From contig JACJYM010000007.1 in NCBI GenBank assembly GCA_020636155.1, positions 1-64,000 on the forward strand: a stretch of DNA of 64,000 bases, in the 5' to 3' direction. Source of the stretch: Lewinellaceae bacterium. GTDB taxonomy: Bacteria > Bacteroidota > Bacteroidia > Chitinophagales > Saprospiraceae. Below the pieces are notes generated by a model. The model worked only from the letters and a program-made list of their open reading frames with translations. It was not told the DNA's origin and ran no database searches. The position numbers and the translations under genes are program-made. Shown in pieces: positions 7,686-17,192 of this stretch. Within the stretch, counting starts at the first letter, position 1. Each line of letters starts with the position of its first letter.

Positions 7686-9447
7686 TAAGGATTTTTGGCG
7701 AGGCAAATTTTTTAATGGAATCGTATTTCTGATTTTACTTTTTTATTCGGGATGGATTTCTGCTCAAGATAGCTTGTCGCTAATCACTGATTCTATTGTT
7801 ATAACGGCAAATCGAGAAACATTGAGATCTTACGAAAATGCCAATCCGTTGACTCAACTCACACTGCAAAATGCCATCATGTCTAGACAGGGAAATACAG
7901 GATTTACTGGACTGAGGAGTCAAGGATTGGTGAGCCGTCAAATACCCATAAATTGGAACGGAATTAATTTGCAGAGTCCTCATAATGGCACATTGGACAT
8001 CAATTTATTGCCGCCGTGGTTTAATTTTAGAATGATCAATGAAGCGGATTCACCACTAAAGTTGAATTTAACCATCCCATCAAGAAAAAGTGTGGATCTA
8101 AATTATCAATTTATTGGGAATGGAAAATTCACATCTATGTATGAATTGAAGTTTGGAAATGTAAGTCATCAACTCGGAGTGAATGTGAATGGAGGTAAAA
8201 ATCGATACCAATACAGACACGGAGAGACTTCAAAAACGCTTGACCATGCTTCTTTTTTTAATACGGATTTGATGTATAATATATTCTGGTATTCAGTTAA
8301 AAATCGCTTTGAAGGAAACTTTTGGTATCAAAATTATGACAGGAATATCATTCCTCCCAAAGGTACAGTATCAAATAACGAACATCAAAAAGATGAAAAT
8401 TTCAGAGCTAATTTTTCTTTTTCACAAAGTATATCGGCGAATTCAGAGTTGCAATTCCAACTATTCGGTTTCAAAGAACAAATCATATTCACAACGAATA
8501 GTCTCTACTCAAACGGCGTGGTGTTCACTTATGGAATACTCACAAATTGGAAATTAAATTCAGGTTTTAAACTGCGTATGAATGCAAAAAAAATACAATC
8601 AGATGCCAGTTTTTATACTCAAAGACCTTCATATACCGACGTAGATGCTTCCGTATCAAAATCATTTAGGATTGATTGGCATACAATAAAATTGAGTGGC
8701 TCGATTAGGAGATTTGATGGTGCAATCTTGCCCATAAATTACGGTTTTTGTTACATAATGGAATTGAGCTCCTTTAAAATCATGTTGAATTCTTCCTCTA
8801 ATCACGTAATACCCACACTCAATGATAGATATTGGCCGATAGGTGGCAATCTTGACCTCCTTACTGAAAGAAATTACCTAAATTCTGCAAAAATCACATG
8901 GCCTGAAGCCAAGTCTTACCGTGTGCAAATGATGTTTTTTTACAACCTTTTTAGCCAACAAATCGTGTGGAGTCCCAATCCTGCCTTGACTTATTGGACA
9001 CCGGATAATGTAGGGAAATCTCGTGCCATCGGACTCAACTTAGAAGGAAGGTTTAATATCCGAATTACGCAAAATCTCACTTTTAATTTGAACTTATCGA
9101 CGACTTATCAAAAAACTAAAATATTGAAGGATAAGCGGATTTATTTGATAGGCAAAGAACTCATTTACCAACCGAATTTTTATTTGACATTTAGTCCTTC
9201 ATTCAAGTGGAAAAAGCTGAAACTCAATGTAGATTATCTTTTCAAATCAAGGCAATATTATCTGTTTGATAATTCTAATTCGATTTCGGCATCACATCTT
9301 GTGGATGTGTCCATTCGATATCAGATTTTAGCTTCCACCTATACCTATTTTAAGATAAATAATGTCTTCAATGCGGATTATGAGGAGATAAAAAGCTATC
9401 CGCTCCCATTGAACTTTGTAGAATTAGGAATTACTAAAAACTTATAA
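7657..9447 (+). CDS. TonB-dependent outer-membrane receptor
   Basis: About 596 residues. A hydrophobic leader ending in GWISAQ is followed by SIVITANR, a TonB-box/plug start, a plug region with LRSQGLVSRQIPINWNG (to about residue 120) and a long beta-barrel with alternating aromatic strands to the C-terminus. No ATG is available; TTG at 7657 or 7666 must be used, and both lie inside the end of the M1 peptidase gene, so translation is probably coupled. With the following lipoprotein it forms a receptor/surface-lipoprotein pair. In Bacteroidota such pairs often import cobalamin or another small ligand, but no B12 riboswitch is visible, so the substrate is unassigned. Confidence 0.85.
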   Translation: MRSLKKTRISKDFWRGKFFNGIVFLILLFYSGWISAQDSLSLITDSIVITANRETLRSYENANPLTQLTLQNAIMSRQGNTGFTGLRSQGLVSRQIPINWNGINLQSPHNGTLDINLLPPWFNFRMINEADSPLKLNLTIPSRKSVDLNYQFIGNGKFTSMYELKFGNVSHQLGVNVNGGKNRYQYRHGETSKTLDHASFFNTDLMYNIFWYSVKNRFEGNFWYQNYDRNIIPPKGTVSNNEHQKDENFRANFSFSQSISANSELQFQLFGFKEQIIFTTNSLYSNGVVFTYGILTNWKLNSGFKLRMNAKKIQSDASFYTQRPSYTDVDASVSKSFRIDWHTIKLSGSIRRFDGAILPINYGFCYIMELSSFKIMLNSSSNHVIPTLNDRYWPIGGNLDLLTERNYLNSAKITWPEAKSYRVQMMFFYNLFSQQIVWSPNPALTYWTPDNVGKSRAIGLNLEGRFNIRITQNLTFNLNLSTTYQKTKILKDKRIYLIGKELIYQPNFYLTFSPSFKWKKLKLNVDYLFKSRQYYLFDNSNSISASHLVDVSIRYQILASTYTYFKINNVFNADYEEIKSYPLPLNFVELGITKNL

Positions 9448-9475
9448 CTAATTTTACCTTTCAAAGTACACCGAT

Positions 9476-10507
9476 ATGTTAATAAAAATTAGATTATTTG
9501 CCTTATTTTCTATCATATTTTTATGTTTTACTGCATGCGATAAGGATATGCAGGATAATAATTTTACAGAATTTGACAATGGCATTTACGTCGCCAATGA
9601 AGGAGTTTTCAACGGGGGTAATGGTACGGTCAGCTACATATCATTTGATGGGCAAGTGACAGCCAATGATCTCATCAAGGATGTCAATCCAAATATTGAT
9701 ATCGGAAATATCGTACAAGGAATTGCATTCGGAGAGGAGTACGCTTGCGTGACCGCCAATAACGCCGGACAGGCCATGTTATTTGATGTCGTCACTTGGG
9801 AGTACAAAAAAACCATATATGGTCTTAAAAAACCGAGATACCCTTATTTTATCAATGGCTTATGGTACATTACTGAGTGGGGTAATAGCGGCAACGATGG
9901 AGGTATAAGTGTCTATCTTGAGAGCGGCGAGAAAGTCGGCTACATCAACACTGGAGGAGCTCCTGAAAAGATGCTAGAGCAAGACGGAAAATTGTACGTC
10001 ACCATGTCACTCGGATTTAATACTGATAACCGATTGATAATTATCGATTTAGCTTCTGAAACTATATTAAAAACCTTGAGTCTTGGCACTGGGCCAAATT
10101 CTATAGTAAAGAATAGCGACAATGTACTCTATGTATTGTGTGGTGGTGATTTTGTGGGCAATGAATCTAGGCTGGTGGTGATTAAGAACGATATGGTGGA
10201 AAAGTCGATATTACTCCAAGGAAATTGTTCTGACTTGAGTATTTATAAAGACATTCTGTATTTTCATAGCTTTGACAAGGTCTATAAAGCACAGTTTAAT
10301 TCAAACCAAGTCAACATTAAGTCTCAAAGTCAAGATGCCTCTATTTATGGGCTAGGAGTGTCTCCTTTCGGAGAAATTTATATAACGAATGCCAAAGACT
10401 TTAATTCGCAAGGGGAATTAATCCAATTAGATAATGAATTGAATCCCATAAGTACTCTTTCTGCAGGAGTTGTCCCGGGACAGATCTTTTTTAGAGAAAA
10501 ACCATAA
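9476..10507 (+). CDS. DUF5074/YncE-like beta-propeller surface lipoprotein
   Basis: 343 residues. The leader ends CFTAC, a lipobox with acylated cysteine near residue 20. The rest is built of repeated propeller blades, such as GNGTVSYISF, AMLFDVVTWE, LIIIDLASE and RLVVIKND. The order signal peptide, EFDNGIYVANEG and then the propeller matches the DUF5074/YncE-like lipoproteins found beside TonB receptors in Bacteroidota. It probably captures ligand at the cell surface for the receptor encoded 28 bases upstream. The ligand cannot be read from the sequence. Confidence 0.75.
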   Translation: MLIKIRLFALFSIIFLCFTACDKDMQDNNFTEFDNGIYVANEGVFNGGNGTVSYISFDGQVTANDLIKDVNPNIDIGNIVQGIAFGEEYACVTANNAGQAMLFDVVTWEYKKTIYGLKKPRYPYFINGLWYITEWGNSGNDGGISVYLESGEKVGYINTGGAPEKMLEQDGKLYVTMSLGFNTDNRLIIIDLASETILKTLSLGTGPNSIVKNSDNVLYVLCGGDFVGNESRLVVIKNDMVEKSILLQGNCSDLSIYKDILYFHSFDKVYKAQFNSNQVNIKSQSQDASIYGLGVSPFGEIYITNAKDFNSQGELIQLDNELNPISTLSAGVVPGQIFFREKP

Positions 10508-10516
10508 ACTTTCGCC

Positions 10517-11011
10517 ATGAAAAAAATATATTTGATAAGGCATGCAAAATCAGACTGGGGTAATTCCAATCTTAGAGATCATGATAGACCCCTTAATGAA
10601 AGAGGTATTAGCAATGCAAAAGCCATGGCAGATTTTGCATCGCGAAAGTTCGAAAAGCCACAACTAATTATGACTAGCACCGCAAAAAGGGCGGAGGCTA
10701 CGGCGCAATATTTTATCAATGCATTCGCTGGATTGTCATTCGGAGTTCAGGAAAAATCGGAGTTATACCATTCAACTGAAGAGGAGATATTGAACATACT
10801 CTCCTTAGTGGACGATGAGATTAATACCGTCTATCTGTTTGCACATAATCCGGGATTGACTTTTTTTGCCAATGAAATTAATACCAATATTTATATTGAT
10901 AATGTTGCAACTACCGGTATTTTAGACATCAATTATGCAGGGGATTCGTGGCTGGATATTTCATTCGACTCTTTGAAACTGATTGATTATTATTACCCAA
11001 AAATGTTTTAG
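10517..11011 (+). CDS. sixA: SixA-type phosphohistidine phosphatase
   Basis: 164 residues. The histidine-phosphatase signature IRHAKSDWG places R8 and the catalytic H9 at the N-terminus. DHDRPLNERG, TSTAKRAEATA and the second catalytic histidine in FAHNPGLT complete the set. SixA proteins remove phosphate from phosphohistidine in signalling proteins. The target here is unknown, as no phosphorelay gene lies beside it. It follows the propeller lipoprotein by nine bases. Confidence 0.9.
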   Translation: MKKIYLIRHAKSDWGNSNLRDHDRPLNERGISNAKAMADFASRKFEKPQLIMTSTAKRAEATAQYFINAFAGLSFGVQEKSELYHSTEEEILNILSLVDDEINTVYLFAHNPGLTFFANEINTNIYIDNVATTGILDINYAGDSWLDISFDSLKLIDYYYPKMF

Positions 11012-11015
11012 CCAC

Positions 11016-11357
11016 ATGCGTAATTCGATTTTGACCATTGTCATTTTAGTAAGTTTAGCTTGTAAAACCAAAAATGATCAAAAATTAGTGAAACTAAACT
11101 ACGGAAAAGATACGTTAGTGGAAGTCATGCAGGATTTGCAAGTCGCTGAACAAGCTGTGAAAACATTTGACTATAAATTGCAGGACAGTATTAAGAATCG
11201 CTACTACACCCAAATCTTAGAAATCTACAATCTGGACAGTACACGACTTAATCAAGATTTAAAAAACATCGTCTCTGACAAGGATTTGTACCTTGAGTAC
11301 CAAAGTGAAGTCGTCGATAGCCTTAAAGCAAAGCAAAAAAAGCGAAATATTGAGTAA
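11016..11357 (+). CDS. DUF4296-type lipoprotein
   Basis: 113 residues from ATG 11016. A longer frame reaching into the sixA end is rejected because this start gives a signal peptide ending in LVSLAC, a lipobox. The remainder is helical and charged, with DTLVEVMQDLQVAEQAV, the short conserved block of DUF4296 proteins. The function is unknown. It ends nine bases before the convergent desaturase gene. Confidence 0.65.
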   Translation: MRNSILTIVILVSLACKTKNDQKLVKLNYGKDTLVEVMQDLQVAEQAVKTFDYKLQDSIKNRYYTQILEIYNLDSTRLNQDLKNIVSDKDLYLEYQSEVVDSLKAKQKKRNIE

Positions 11358-11365
11358 GAGTTCAA

Positions 11366-12403
11366 TTAAGAATTAACCCTCACCAAACTATAAACTTGCT
11401 TGTATTCTTTAAATGTAATCATACGTTGCGTGGATTCATCCCAAAGTTTGTTTTTCATCAACTTTAAGCTTTCAAAAAATCCCAGAGTCGTCGTATATTC
11501 GTTCACCCACTGATTTTCCTTTAAAGCTTTTTTGAGATTGTAGTTTGGTATTGCTGGATTTAAGTGGTGTATGTGGTGAATCCCAATATTGCCCGTCAGC
11601 CAATTAAACACGGCTGGCACCTTGTAATAAGTACTACCTTTTAACGCCGCAGTCAAGTAATTCCAATTCTTAATCCATTGTTTGTATGCTTCCTCATGCT
11701 GATGTTGAACATAAAAAAACCAAACCGCCACTACCGCAAAAAAGAACAATACCGTGAAGTGTGTCAACAAAAATTTTCCTATGCCAAGCCATATTGCCAA
11801 TCCAGTAAATATCCCAATTAACAACAGGTTATGTAAAAACAATTTTCTTTTCTCACCCTTAAATACATCCATATTTATCAAGGGCAACCTATTGTGAATC
11901 ACGATATAATATATCGGCCCAAGAACAAACATCACGATAAAAGAGCGGTAAAGTCGATACTTAAATTTTCCCCAACTCGAAAGTCCTTGATACTCATTCA
12001 CGGTAAGCGTCGTAATGTCACCTATATCTCTCATTTCTAACTGCCCATTGTGTGAATGGTGAAGGTGATGAGACTTTGCCCAGTAGTTATATGGTATCGC
12101 ACTACATAAGCTACACACATAGCCTGTAATGTTTCTAAAAGCTTTATTAGAAGACCACGTGCGGTGACCGCAATCGTGCTGAATAATGAATATCCTTACT
12201 AAGAAAAAAGCATTCAAAATCCCCAATCCAAGGGTAATCCAATAGCTGTAACTCAATGAAATGTACATCAATATCCACAAGGCTATAAAAGGCCCAAATG
12301 AATTGATTATTTGTATGATTGCTTTCGAATTTTTGGTTTTAGTAAACTTAGAAAGGTTTTTTAATTTATTGATGTCAATTTTCAAATTTAAGTTCCTGTT
12401 CAT
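11366..12403 (-). CDS. Membrane fatty-acid (acyl-lipid) desaturase
   Basis: 345 residues with four or more membrane segments. Three histidine boxes for the di-iron centre are present: HDCGH, SHHLHHSHNG (HxxHH) and IHHIHHLNP (HxxHH). They place the protein in the membrane desaturase family that introduces a cis double bond into acyl chains of membrane lipids or acyl-ACP. The double-bond position cannot be told. It is monocistronic, with 294 AT-rich bases before it shared with the divergent gene at 12698. Confidence 0.9.
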   Translation of the reverse strand: MNRNLNLKIDINKLKNLSKFTKTKNSKAIIQIINSFGPFIALWILMYISLSYSYWITLGLGILNAFFLVRIFIIQHDCGHRTWSSNKAFRNITGYVCSLCSAIPYNYWAKSHHLHHSHNGQLEMRDIGDITTLTVNEYQGLSSWGKFKYRLYRSFIVMFVLGPIYYIVIHNRLPLINMDVFKGEKRKLFLHNLLLIGIFTGLAIWLGIGKFLLTHFTVLFFFAVVAVWFFYVQHQHEEAYKQWIKNWNYLTAALKGSTYYKVPAVFNWLTGNIGIHHIHHLNPAIPNYNLKKALKENQWVNEYTTTLGFFESLKLMKNKLWDESTQRMITFKEYKQVYSLVRVNS

Positions 12404-12697
12404 CTACTTCTCAACTAATTAATTTACTTAATAATGAGGTATATACAAATCTATATTTCTTAATTTGAACGCAGCAAATGTACAATTTCATTTAGTATTT
12501 TTTGAATTTAGCATTGTTAATTCTCGGACAATTTTTAAATAATAACTAACGTAATATTGTATTTTTTAGTGTCTGAAAATGGATAGAATCAGATCGCAAT
12601 ATCGACGTAGCTTTTCTTAGATAAAATCAAAATTTTAAATATTTTTAGACCATAATTTCAAAATAAATTAATTTCGTCTTCGAAACGATTATTATAT

Positions 12698-13354
12698 ATG
12701 AGTAGATTAATTTTTTATTTTTTTGTTCTTATTGGATTGGGATTTATTTTATTCCAATTGTTTCAATTTACAGTAATGATATCAAATCCCATGAGTCGCA
12801 TGAAAAGAGATTTGGTCTCCTTAAAATCAAGATTGGAAACTTGGAGAAAATCCTTGATAAAATTCGATATGAAGGATCTAGGTAATCTATCTGCCAAATT
12901 CGATAGTCAAAAGGGGGTTTTGGGAATGAATGTCTTAAAACAAGGCACCTTAAATAGTGTATTTTACGAGAACTATTTTGCCTATGCCATGATGTATTAT
13001 CGTGGTATCAATAGACGATTATTGCTTATCCAGTCCTCTAATCTGGATTTCGTTTATTCGATAGAAAGCAAATTTACTGAGGTTTCAATTGATGGTGAAA
13101 AAATCGGTTACATCAATGATACTTTCCAGTTATTAGATGAAAATGAGCAATTATTGGCTGAAATAAAGTTAGATAATGTATTGGAATACAATAATATATA
13201 CTTACATGATGAAGTAAAAGGTGAAGTCATTAACATAGAAAAGTCAATCACAGAATCAACTCGGGCATTTAATTATCTTAAGCCTATGTCTGAGGAGGAA
13301 TGGAAGAATTTGACCGCTCTATCACTTTTTTATCTCGTCAACCAAAGACTTTAA
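12698..13354 (+). CDS. Hypothetical protein with one N-terminal membrane segment
   Basis: 218 residues. Residues 1-30 are a hydrophobic anchor (FYFFVLIGLGFILFQLFQF), followed by a basic amphipathic stretch (MSRMKRDLVSLKSRL) and a strand-rich domain with FVYSIESKFTEVSID and EINIEKS-like segments. The rest would lie on one side of the membrane. No family is recognised. It overlaps the convergent lolD gene by four bases and has no partner on its own strand. Confidence 0.6.
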   Translation: MSRLIFYFFVLIGLGFILFQLFQFTVMISNPMSRMKRDLVSLKSRLETWRKSLIKFDMKDLGNLSAKFDSQKGVLGMNVLKQGTLNSVFYENYFAYAMMYYRGINRRLLLIQSSNLDFVYSIESKFTEVSIDGEKIGYINDTFQLLDENEQLLAEIKLDNVLEYNNIYLHDEVKGEVINIEKSITESTRAFNYLKPMSEEEWKNLTALSLFYLVNQRL

Positions 13355-14004
13355 TCCAATAGTAAACCATCCTGTATATGAATCACGCGGTCGCTCAAGT
13401 TGGCTAGATCCTTATTATGTGTAACAATTACGAATGTCTGACCAAGGTCTTTGTTCAGATCTTTGAGCAATTTATGGAAAGCATCACTGCTTTCATGGTC
13501 TAAATTTCCAGTTGGTTCATCGGCAAAAATCACGGCAGGGTTGTTGATTAATGCTCTTGCGATAGCCACTCTCTGTTGTTCCCCACCTGACATTTCAGAA
13601 GGCTTGTGCTGGGCTCTTTTTGATATTTCAAGTCTTTCGAGTACTTCCATGGCGGTTTTTTCTGCTGTTTTTTTGGAAGTCCCGGATATCAGAGCCGGAA
13701 TGATTACATTTTCCAGTGCTGTGAATTCCGCTAAAAGGTGGTGAAACTGAAATACAAAACCCAATTTTTGATTCCTAAAAATGGACAATTCTTTATCGGA
13801 TTTGTTGCCAAGATTTTGACCATCAATTTCTAATGTTCCGCTATCCGCTTTGTCCAATGTTCCGAGTATATGCAGGAGAGTACTTTTGCCGGCACCAGAT
13901 TTTCCCATGATACTCACGATTTCCGCTTGATTTATTTGTATATCTATCCCCTTCAGAATTTTAAGGTCATTGTAAGATTTTGTAATATTTTTAGCTATGA
14001 TCAT
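13351..14004 (-). CDS. lolD: ABC transporter ATP-binding protein, LolD/MacB type
   Basis: 217 residues. Walker A is GKSGAGKST, the Q-loop follows in FVFQFHHLL, the signature is MSGGEQQRVAIARAL and Walker B is AVIFADEPTGNLD. The EPTGNLD tail and the short length are typical of the LolD/FtsE/MacB group. LolD energises lipoprotein release from the inner membrane with LolCE, which is not in this window, so a MacB-type partner cannot be excluded. It is the last gene of the block pgpA-gtrA-lipid kinase-lolD and starts 15 bases after the kinase gene. Confidence 0.85.
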   Translation of the reverse strand: MIIAKNITKSYNDLKILKGIDIQINQAEIVSIMGKSGAGKSTLLHILGTLDKADSGTLEIDGQNLGNKSDKELSIFRNQKLGFVFQFHHLLAEFTALENVIIPALISGTSKKTAEKTAMEVLERLEISKRAQHKPSEMSGGEQQRVAIARALINNPAVIFADEPTGNLDHESSDAFHKLLKDLNKDLGQTFVIVTHNKDLANLSDRVIHIQDGLLLD

Positions 14005-14019
14005 AATTGCTACATTATT

Positions 14020-14907
14020 TTAATTGGGAAAAACGACTTTAATACTTTTTGGAAAAATGCGGTAGTGATGCCTCAATTCAGAAGGGTAGGATTCTCCATC
14101 CACATGCAGGATATCTTCATTTTTAATCGTAACCACCATTTCATCACATCTAAAATGATCGATCAATTTGCTCTTATGTATGTTGTCGCTCAATACCAGC
14201 GGCATATTCAGTAAATACTTAAAAATGGAACTATCTCGAAGCAAGATCACATCCATCATCCCGTCATCAATCACCGCAGGCGGACATATTTTGAAATTGT
14301 AACCGTACATGGGACCATTCGCTGCTTCAATGATGGCATATTTCCCTTCTACCGTTTTTTTCAATTTAGGGAATTCTACTTTTGCCTCCAATGGTGAATA
14401 ATTCCGCAACTCACTCAGTGTTTTTTTAAGATAGACAGATAAGCCTCTTTTCGTTTCGAACTTGGCACTGTGGGTTACTCTGGCATCAAATCCTATACCT
14501 GAAACATTGATAAAAAAATGCTCGTTGACCTTGCATGTATCTATATCAGTAGCTTTATTCACATTGAAAATATCGATGGCTTTCTTTTGATTCCTCCCGA
14601 TGCCTAAGTGCATGGCAAGTCCATTTCCACTTCCACCGGGAATGATTCCTAAGACGGTGTTCGTATTTACCAGTACAGAAGCGATTTCATTAACTGTACC
14701 ATCGCCACCTACAGCTACCACGAAGTTATAATTGGCAGCCACAGCTTCTCTTGCCAATGTAATTGCATGTTGTGGTGCTTCAGTGTACCTTATGACATAA
14801 TCAAATCGATTTTTATCTAGGTTTTCCAGAATCAATTTTTCAAAATCCTTTTTGGAACTCGTCCCGGAAAAAGGATTGACTATAAACATGAGACTATCCA
14901 ATTTCAA
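14020..14907 (-). CDS. Diacylglycerol-kinase-family lipid kinase (YegS/DagK type)
   Basis: 295 residues. FIVNPFSG at the start, the nucleotide-binding GGDGTVNEI near residues 66-74 and IPGGSGNGLAMHLG are the signature of the DAGK catalytic domain. The C-terminal beta-sandwich ends in DGESYP-type sequence. Members phosphorylate diacylglycerol or related lipids, or sphingoid bases, at the membrane. It lies two bases after gtrA, in a tight block with pgpA, so a role in phospholipid turnover is likely. The precise substrate is open. Confidence 0.85.
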   Translation of the reverse strand: MKLDSLMFIVNPFSGTSSKKDFEKLILENLDKNRFDYVIRYTEAPQHAITLAREAVAANYNFVVAVGGDGTVNEIASVLVNTNTVLGIIPGGSGNGLAMHLGIGRNQKKAIDIFNVNKATDIDTCKVNEHFFINVSGIGFDARVTHSAKFETKRGLSVYLKKTLSELRNYSPLEAKVEFPKLKKTVEGKYAIIEAANGPMYGYNFKICPPAVIDDGMMDVILLRDSSIFKYLLNMPLVLSDNIHKSKLIDHFRCDEMVVTIKNEDILHVDGESYPSELRHHYRIFPKSIKVVFPN

Positions 14908-14909
14908 TA

Positions 14910-15314
14910 CTATTTTACTTTAAACACAAAATATCGAAACATGACAAAATTGAAAAAAATACCCACCAAAAATGCACAAATTAATTTAGCAGGCAGTGGT
15001 GGTATGCTAAATTTTTCAACAAAAATCACGATTAATCCAGTATTAATCAGGCTGCTGACCAGTGAAGTGATTGCATATTTTCCGATCTGACTTGTCAATT
15101 TGCCTGATTGGCTTTTAAATGCCCAATTTCTACCCAGATTAAAACTGACAACTGCACCTACAATGTTGCCACAAAATGAAGCGATTGCGTAATTTACGTG
15201 AAGTATCAAATACAGAAGGGAAAATATACCATAGTCCGAAACTGTCGCTACAAGAGAGCTTGTTTGGGACTTAAAAAAGGACTCCCATAGACCGGGTCTT
15301 TTTGCATGATTCAA
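14910..15314 (-). CDS. GtrA-family membrane protein
   Basis: 134 residues with four hydrophobic segments. The order matches GtrA-like proteins: basic N-terminus, FSLLYLILHV, a conserved GNIVGAVVSFNLGRNWAF stretch before the second hairpin, and a C-terminal FFNFVMFRYFVF. The family moves lipid-linked sugars across the membrane, classically bactoprenol-linked glucose. It is spaced one base from pgpA upstream and two bases from the lipid kinase downstream. The substrate is not readable. Confidence 0.85.
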   Translation of the reverse strand: MNHAKRPGLWESFFKSQTSSLVATVSDYGIFSLLYLILHVNYAIASFCGNIVGAVVSFNLGRNWAFKSQSGKLTSQIGKYAITSLVSSLINTGLIVIFVEKFSIPPLPAKLICAFLVGIFFNFVMFRYFVFKVK

Positions 15315-15315
15315 A

Positions 15316-15786
15316 CTAGAATGGGAAAAATTTTAATATTAAAAATAACACGATTGCCGCATAAATACCGGCTATGACATCATCCAACATGACACTTGAT
15401 GCCGTTTTTTTATTGTCAAAATACTTCACACCTATCGGTTTCCAAATATCAAATATTCTAAAAAGTATGAATCCAAGTATGTAATGATAATAATTGGGAG
15501 TTATAAATAAGTAGGTAATCCACGTCCCGATGGATTCGTCCATCACAATTTTTGAAGGGTCATGTCCCCATTCATTTTCCAGCACAGAGGTCGCCCAAAC
15601 ACCCAAGGTATAACCCAAAAATATCAAAATGGTATGTATCAAAAAGATTTCTTGAGGATTCATACCCAGATATATCATGAGACAGCTGATTCCTAAAGCA
15701 AATAATGCCCCAAATGTCCCCGGAGCCACCGGAACATATCCGAATCCAAAGGAAGTTGCAATGATTTTAGCGAGTTTTTTCCGCAT
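15316..15786 (-). CDS. pgpA: Phosphatidylglycerophosphatase A family protein
   Basis: 156 residues. VPVAPGTFGAL near residues 19-29, DPSKIVMDESIGTW and the C-terminal MLDDVIAGIYAA match PgpA motifs, with several membrane segments between. PgpA dephosphorylates phosphatidylglycerophosphate. In Bacteroides a PgpA-like enzyme has been proposed to dephosphorylate phosphatidylinositol phosphate, which is relevant because an inositol-phosphate synthase gene lies just upstream. It is the first gene of the block pgpA-gtrA-kinase-lolD and is separated from that synthase by a strong terminator. Confidence 0.9.
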   Translation of the reverse strand: MRKKLAKIIATSFGFGYVPVAPGTFGALFALGISCLMIYLGMNPQEIFLIHTILIFLGYTLGVWATSVLENEWGHDPSKIVMDESIGTWITYLFITPNYYHYILGFILFRIFDIWKPIGVKYFDNKKTASSVMLDDVIAGIYAAIVLFLILKFFPF

Positions 15787-15802
15787 CTTTTCTAAAAATA
15801 AA

Positions 15803-15831
15803 AATAGCCTTTCAAAAACCGAAAGGCTATT
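15803..15831 (-). terminator. Intrinsic terminator after the inositol-phosphate synthase gene
   Basis: Perfect 11-bp stem AATAGCCTTTC (15803-15813) and GAAAGGCTATT (15821-15831) around a 7-base loop. On the minus strand it is followed by a T-rich run. It ends the epimerase-synthase transcript before pgpA. Confidence 0.85.
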
Positions 15832-15858
15832 AAAGTATAGTTTATAAAGTTTATACCA

Positions 15859-17178
15859 CTACTTATTCTGATCGTAATCCAATCCTAGATTAGTAATCAA
15901 TTCTTCACCTGCAATATGTCTCAAGGTATTTTCAAATTTATTTAATTGCTTGAATATGTCGTGAATAGGGTGTAATCCTTTCGGTGCTTGAGGTGATTTT
16001 AAATAAAAACTCAACCACTCCTGTATACCAAACATTCCGGCTCTCTGGGCAAGATCTAAGAATATTGCCAAGTCTAAAACAATCGGTGCTGCCAAGATAG
16101 AATCTCGACATAAGAAATCGATTTTGATCTGCATAGGATAATTTAGCCAACCTCTGATATCAATGTTGTCCCAGCCTTCTTTGTTGTCACCACGAGGTGG
16201 GTAGTAATTGATTCGTACCTTGTGATAAAGGTCTTTGTATAATTCCGGGTACAATTCTGGTTCTAGAATTTGTTCTAAAACACCGAGTTTGGATACTTCT
16301 TTGGTTTTAAAATTATCTGGATCATCTAATACTTCTCCATCCCTGTTTCCTAGAATATTAGTTGAGAACCAACCTTCGATACCTAGGGCTCTGGCTTTGA
16401 GGCCTGGTGCCAAGATGGTCTTCATCAGGGTTTGCCCCGTTTTGAAATCTTTTCCTGCAATGGGTGTCTTCGTTATTTTTGACAATTCTACTAATGCAGG
16501 TATATCGCACGATAAATTCGGAGCTCCATTGGCATAAGGTACTCCCATTTTGATCGCTGCGTAGGCATAAATCATACTAGGTGGAATGTCTGGATGATTT
16601 TCTACCATACCTTTTTCCAAAGTTTCGATAGTTTGATGAACAGGACCTTCCTGAATATAAATTTCAGTAGAACCACACCACACCATCACAAGTCTATCAC
16701 AGCCATTTTCTTTCTTGAAATTTTCGATGTCTTTCATCACGGCCTTGGCAAGGTCCATCTTGTTTTTGCCTTTTTTGACGTTTTTGCCATCTAGTTTTTT
16801 GACGTAGTTTTTGTCAAAAACGGCTTTCATAGGTTTGATGGCTTCGAGTTGGGGTTTTAATTTTTTGAGCAATGATTCTTCAAGTACGGCTGCATTCATA
16901 GCAGATTCATACATGTTATCTTCAAATATATCCCAACCTCCAAAAACGACATCCTTTAATTTGGCTAATGAAACCACATCATGAATAAATGGCTTATTAT
17001 TGGTTGTTCTTTGACCTATTCTCATTCGTCCAATTTGCGATAATGATCCAATAGGTTCTGCTATTTTTTTATTAACAGCATATACACCGGCAATGACGGT
17101 TGTCGCTACGGCACCCATACCCGGCATTAGAATTCCTAATTTGCCTGTTGCTTTCGTAGCCTTTGAAGTTTTACCCAT
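15859..17178 (-). CDS. ino1: myo-Inositol-3-phosphate synthase
   Basis: 439 residues from the ATG at 17178; a longer frame would run into the upstream epimerase gene. The enzyme converts glucose 6-phosphate to myo-inositol 3-phosphate with NAD. Visible family blocks are a glycine-rich N-terminal GMGAVATTVIAGV (NAD site), YANGAPNLSCDIP, GKDFKTGQT, the strand ILGNRDGEVLDDP and DSILAAPIVLDL. It follows the epimerase gene by 14 bases, so the two probably form one transcript closed by the terminator at 15803. The product could feed inositol-containing lipids in the nearby lipid block. Confidence 0.92.
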   Translation of the reverse strand: MGKTSKATKATGKLGILMPGMGAVATTVIAGVYAVNKKIAEPIGSLSQIGRMRIGQRTTNNKPFIHDVVSLAKLKDVVFGGWDIFEDNMYESAMNAAVLEESLLKKLKPQLEAIKPMKAVFDKNYVKKLDGKNVKKGKNKMDLAKAVMKDIENFKKENGCDRLVMVWCGSTEIYIQEGPVHQTIETLEKGMVENHPDIPPSMIYAYAAIKMGVPYANGAPNLSCDIPALVELSKITKTPIAGKDFKTGQTLMKTILAPGLKARALGIEGWFSTNILGNRDGEVLDDPDNFKTKEVSKLGVLEQILEPELYPELYKDLYHKVRINYYPPRGDNKEGWDNIDIRGWLNYPMQIKIDFLCRDSILAAPIVLDLAIFLDLAQRAGMFGIQEWLSFYLKSPQAPKGLHPIHDIFKQLNKFENTLRHIAGEELITNLGLDYDQNK

Positions 17179-17192
17179 ATTTTTAGTTTTAA

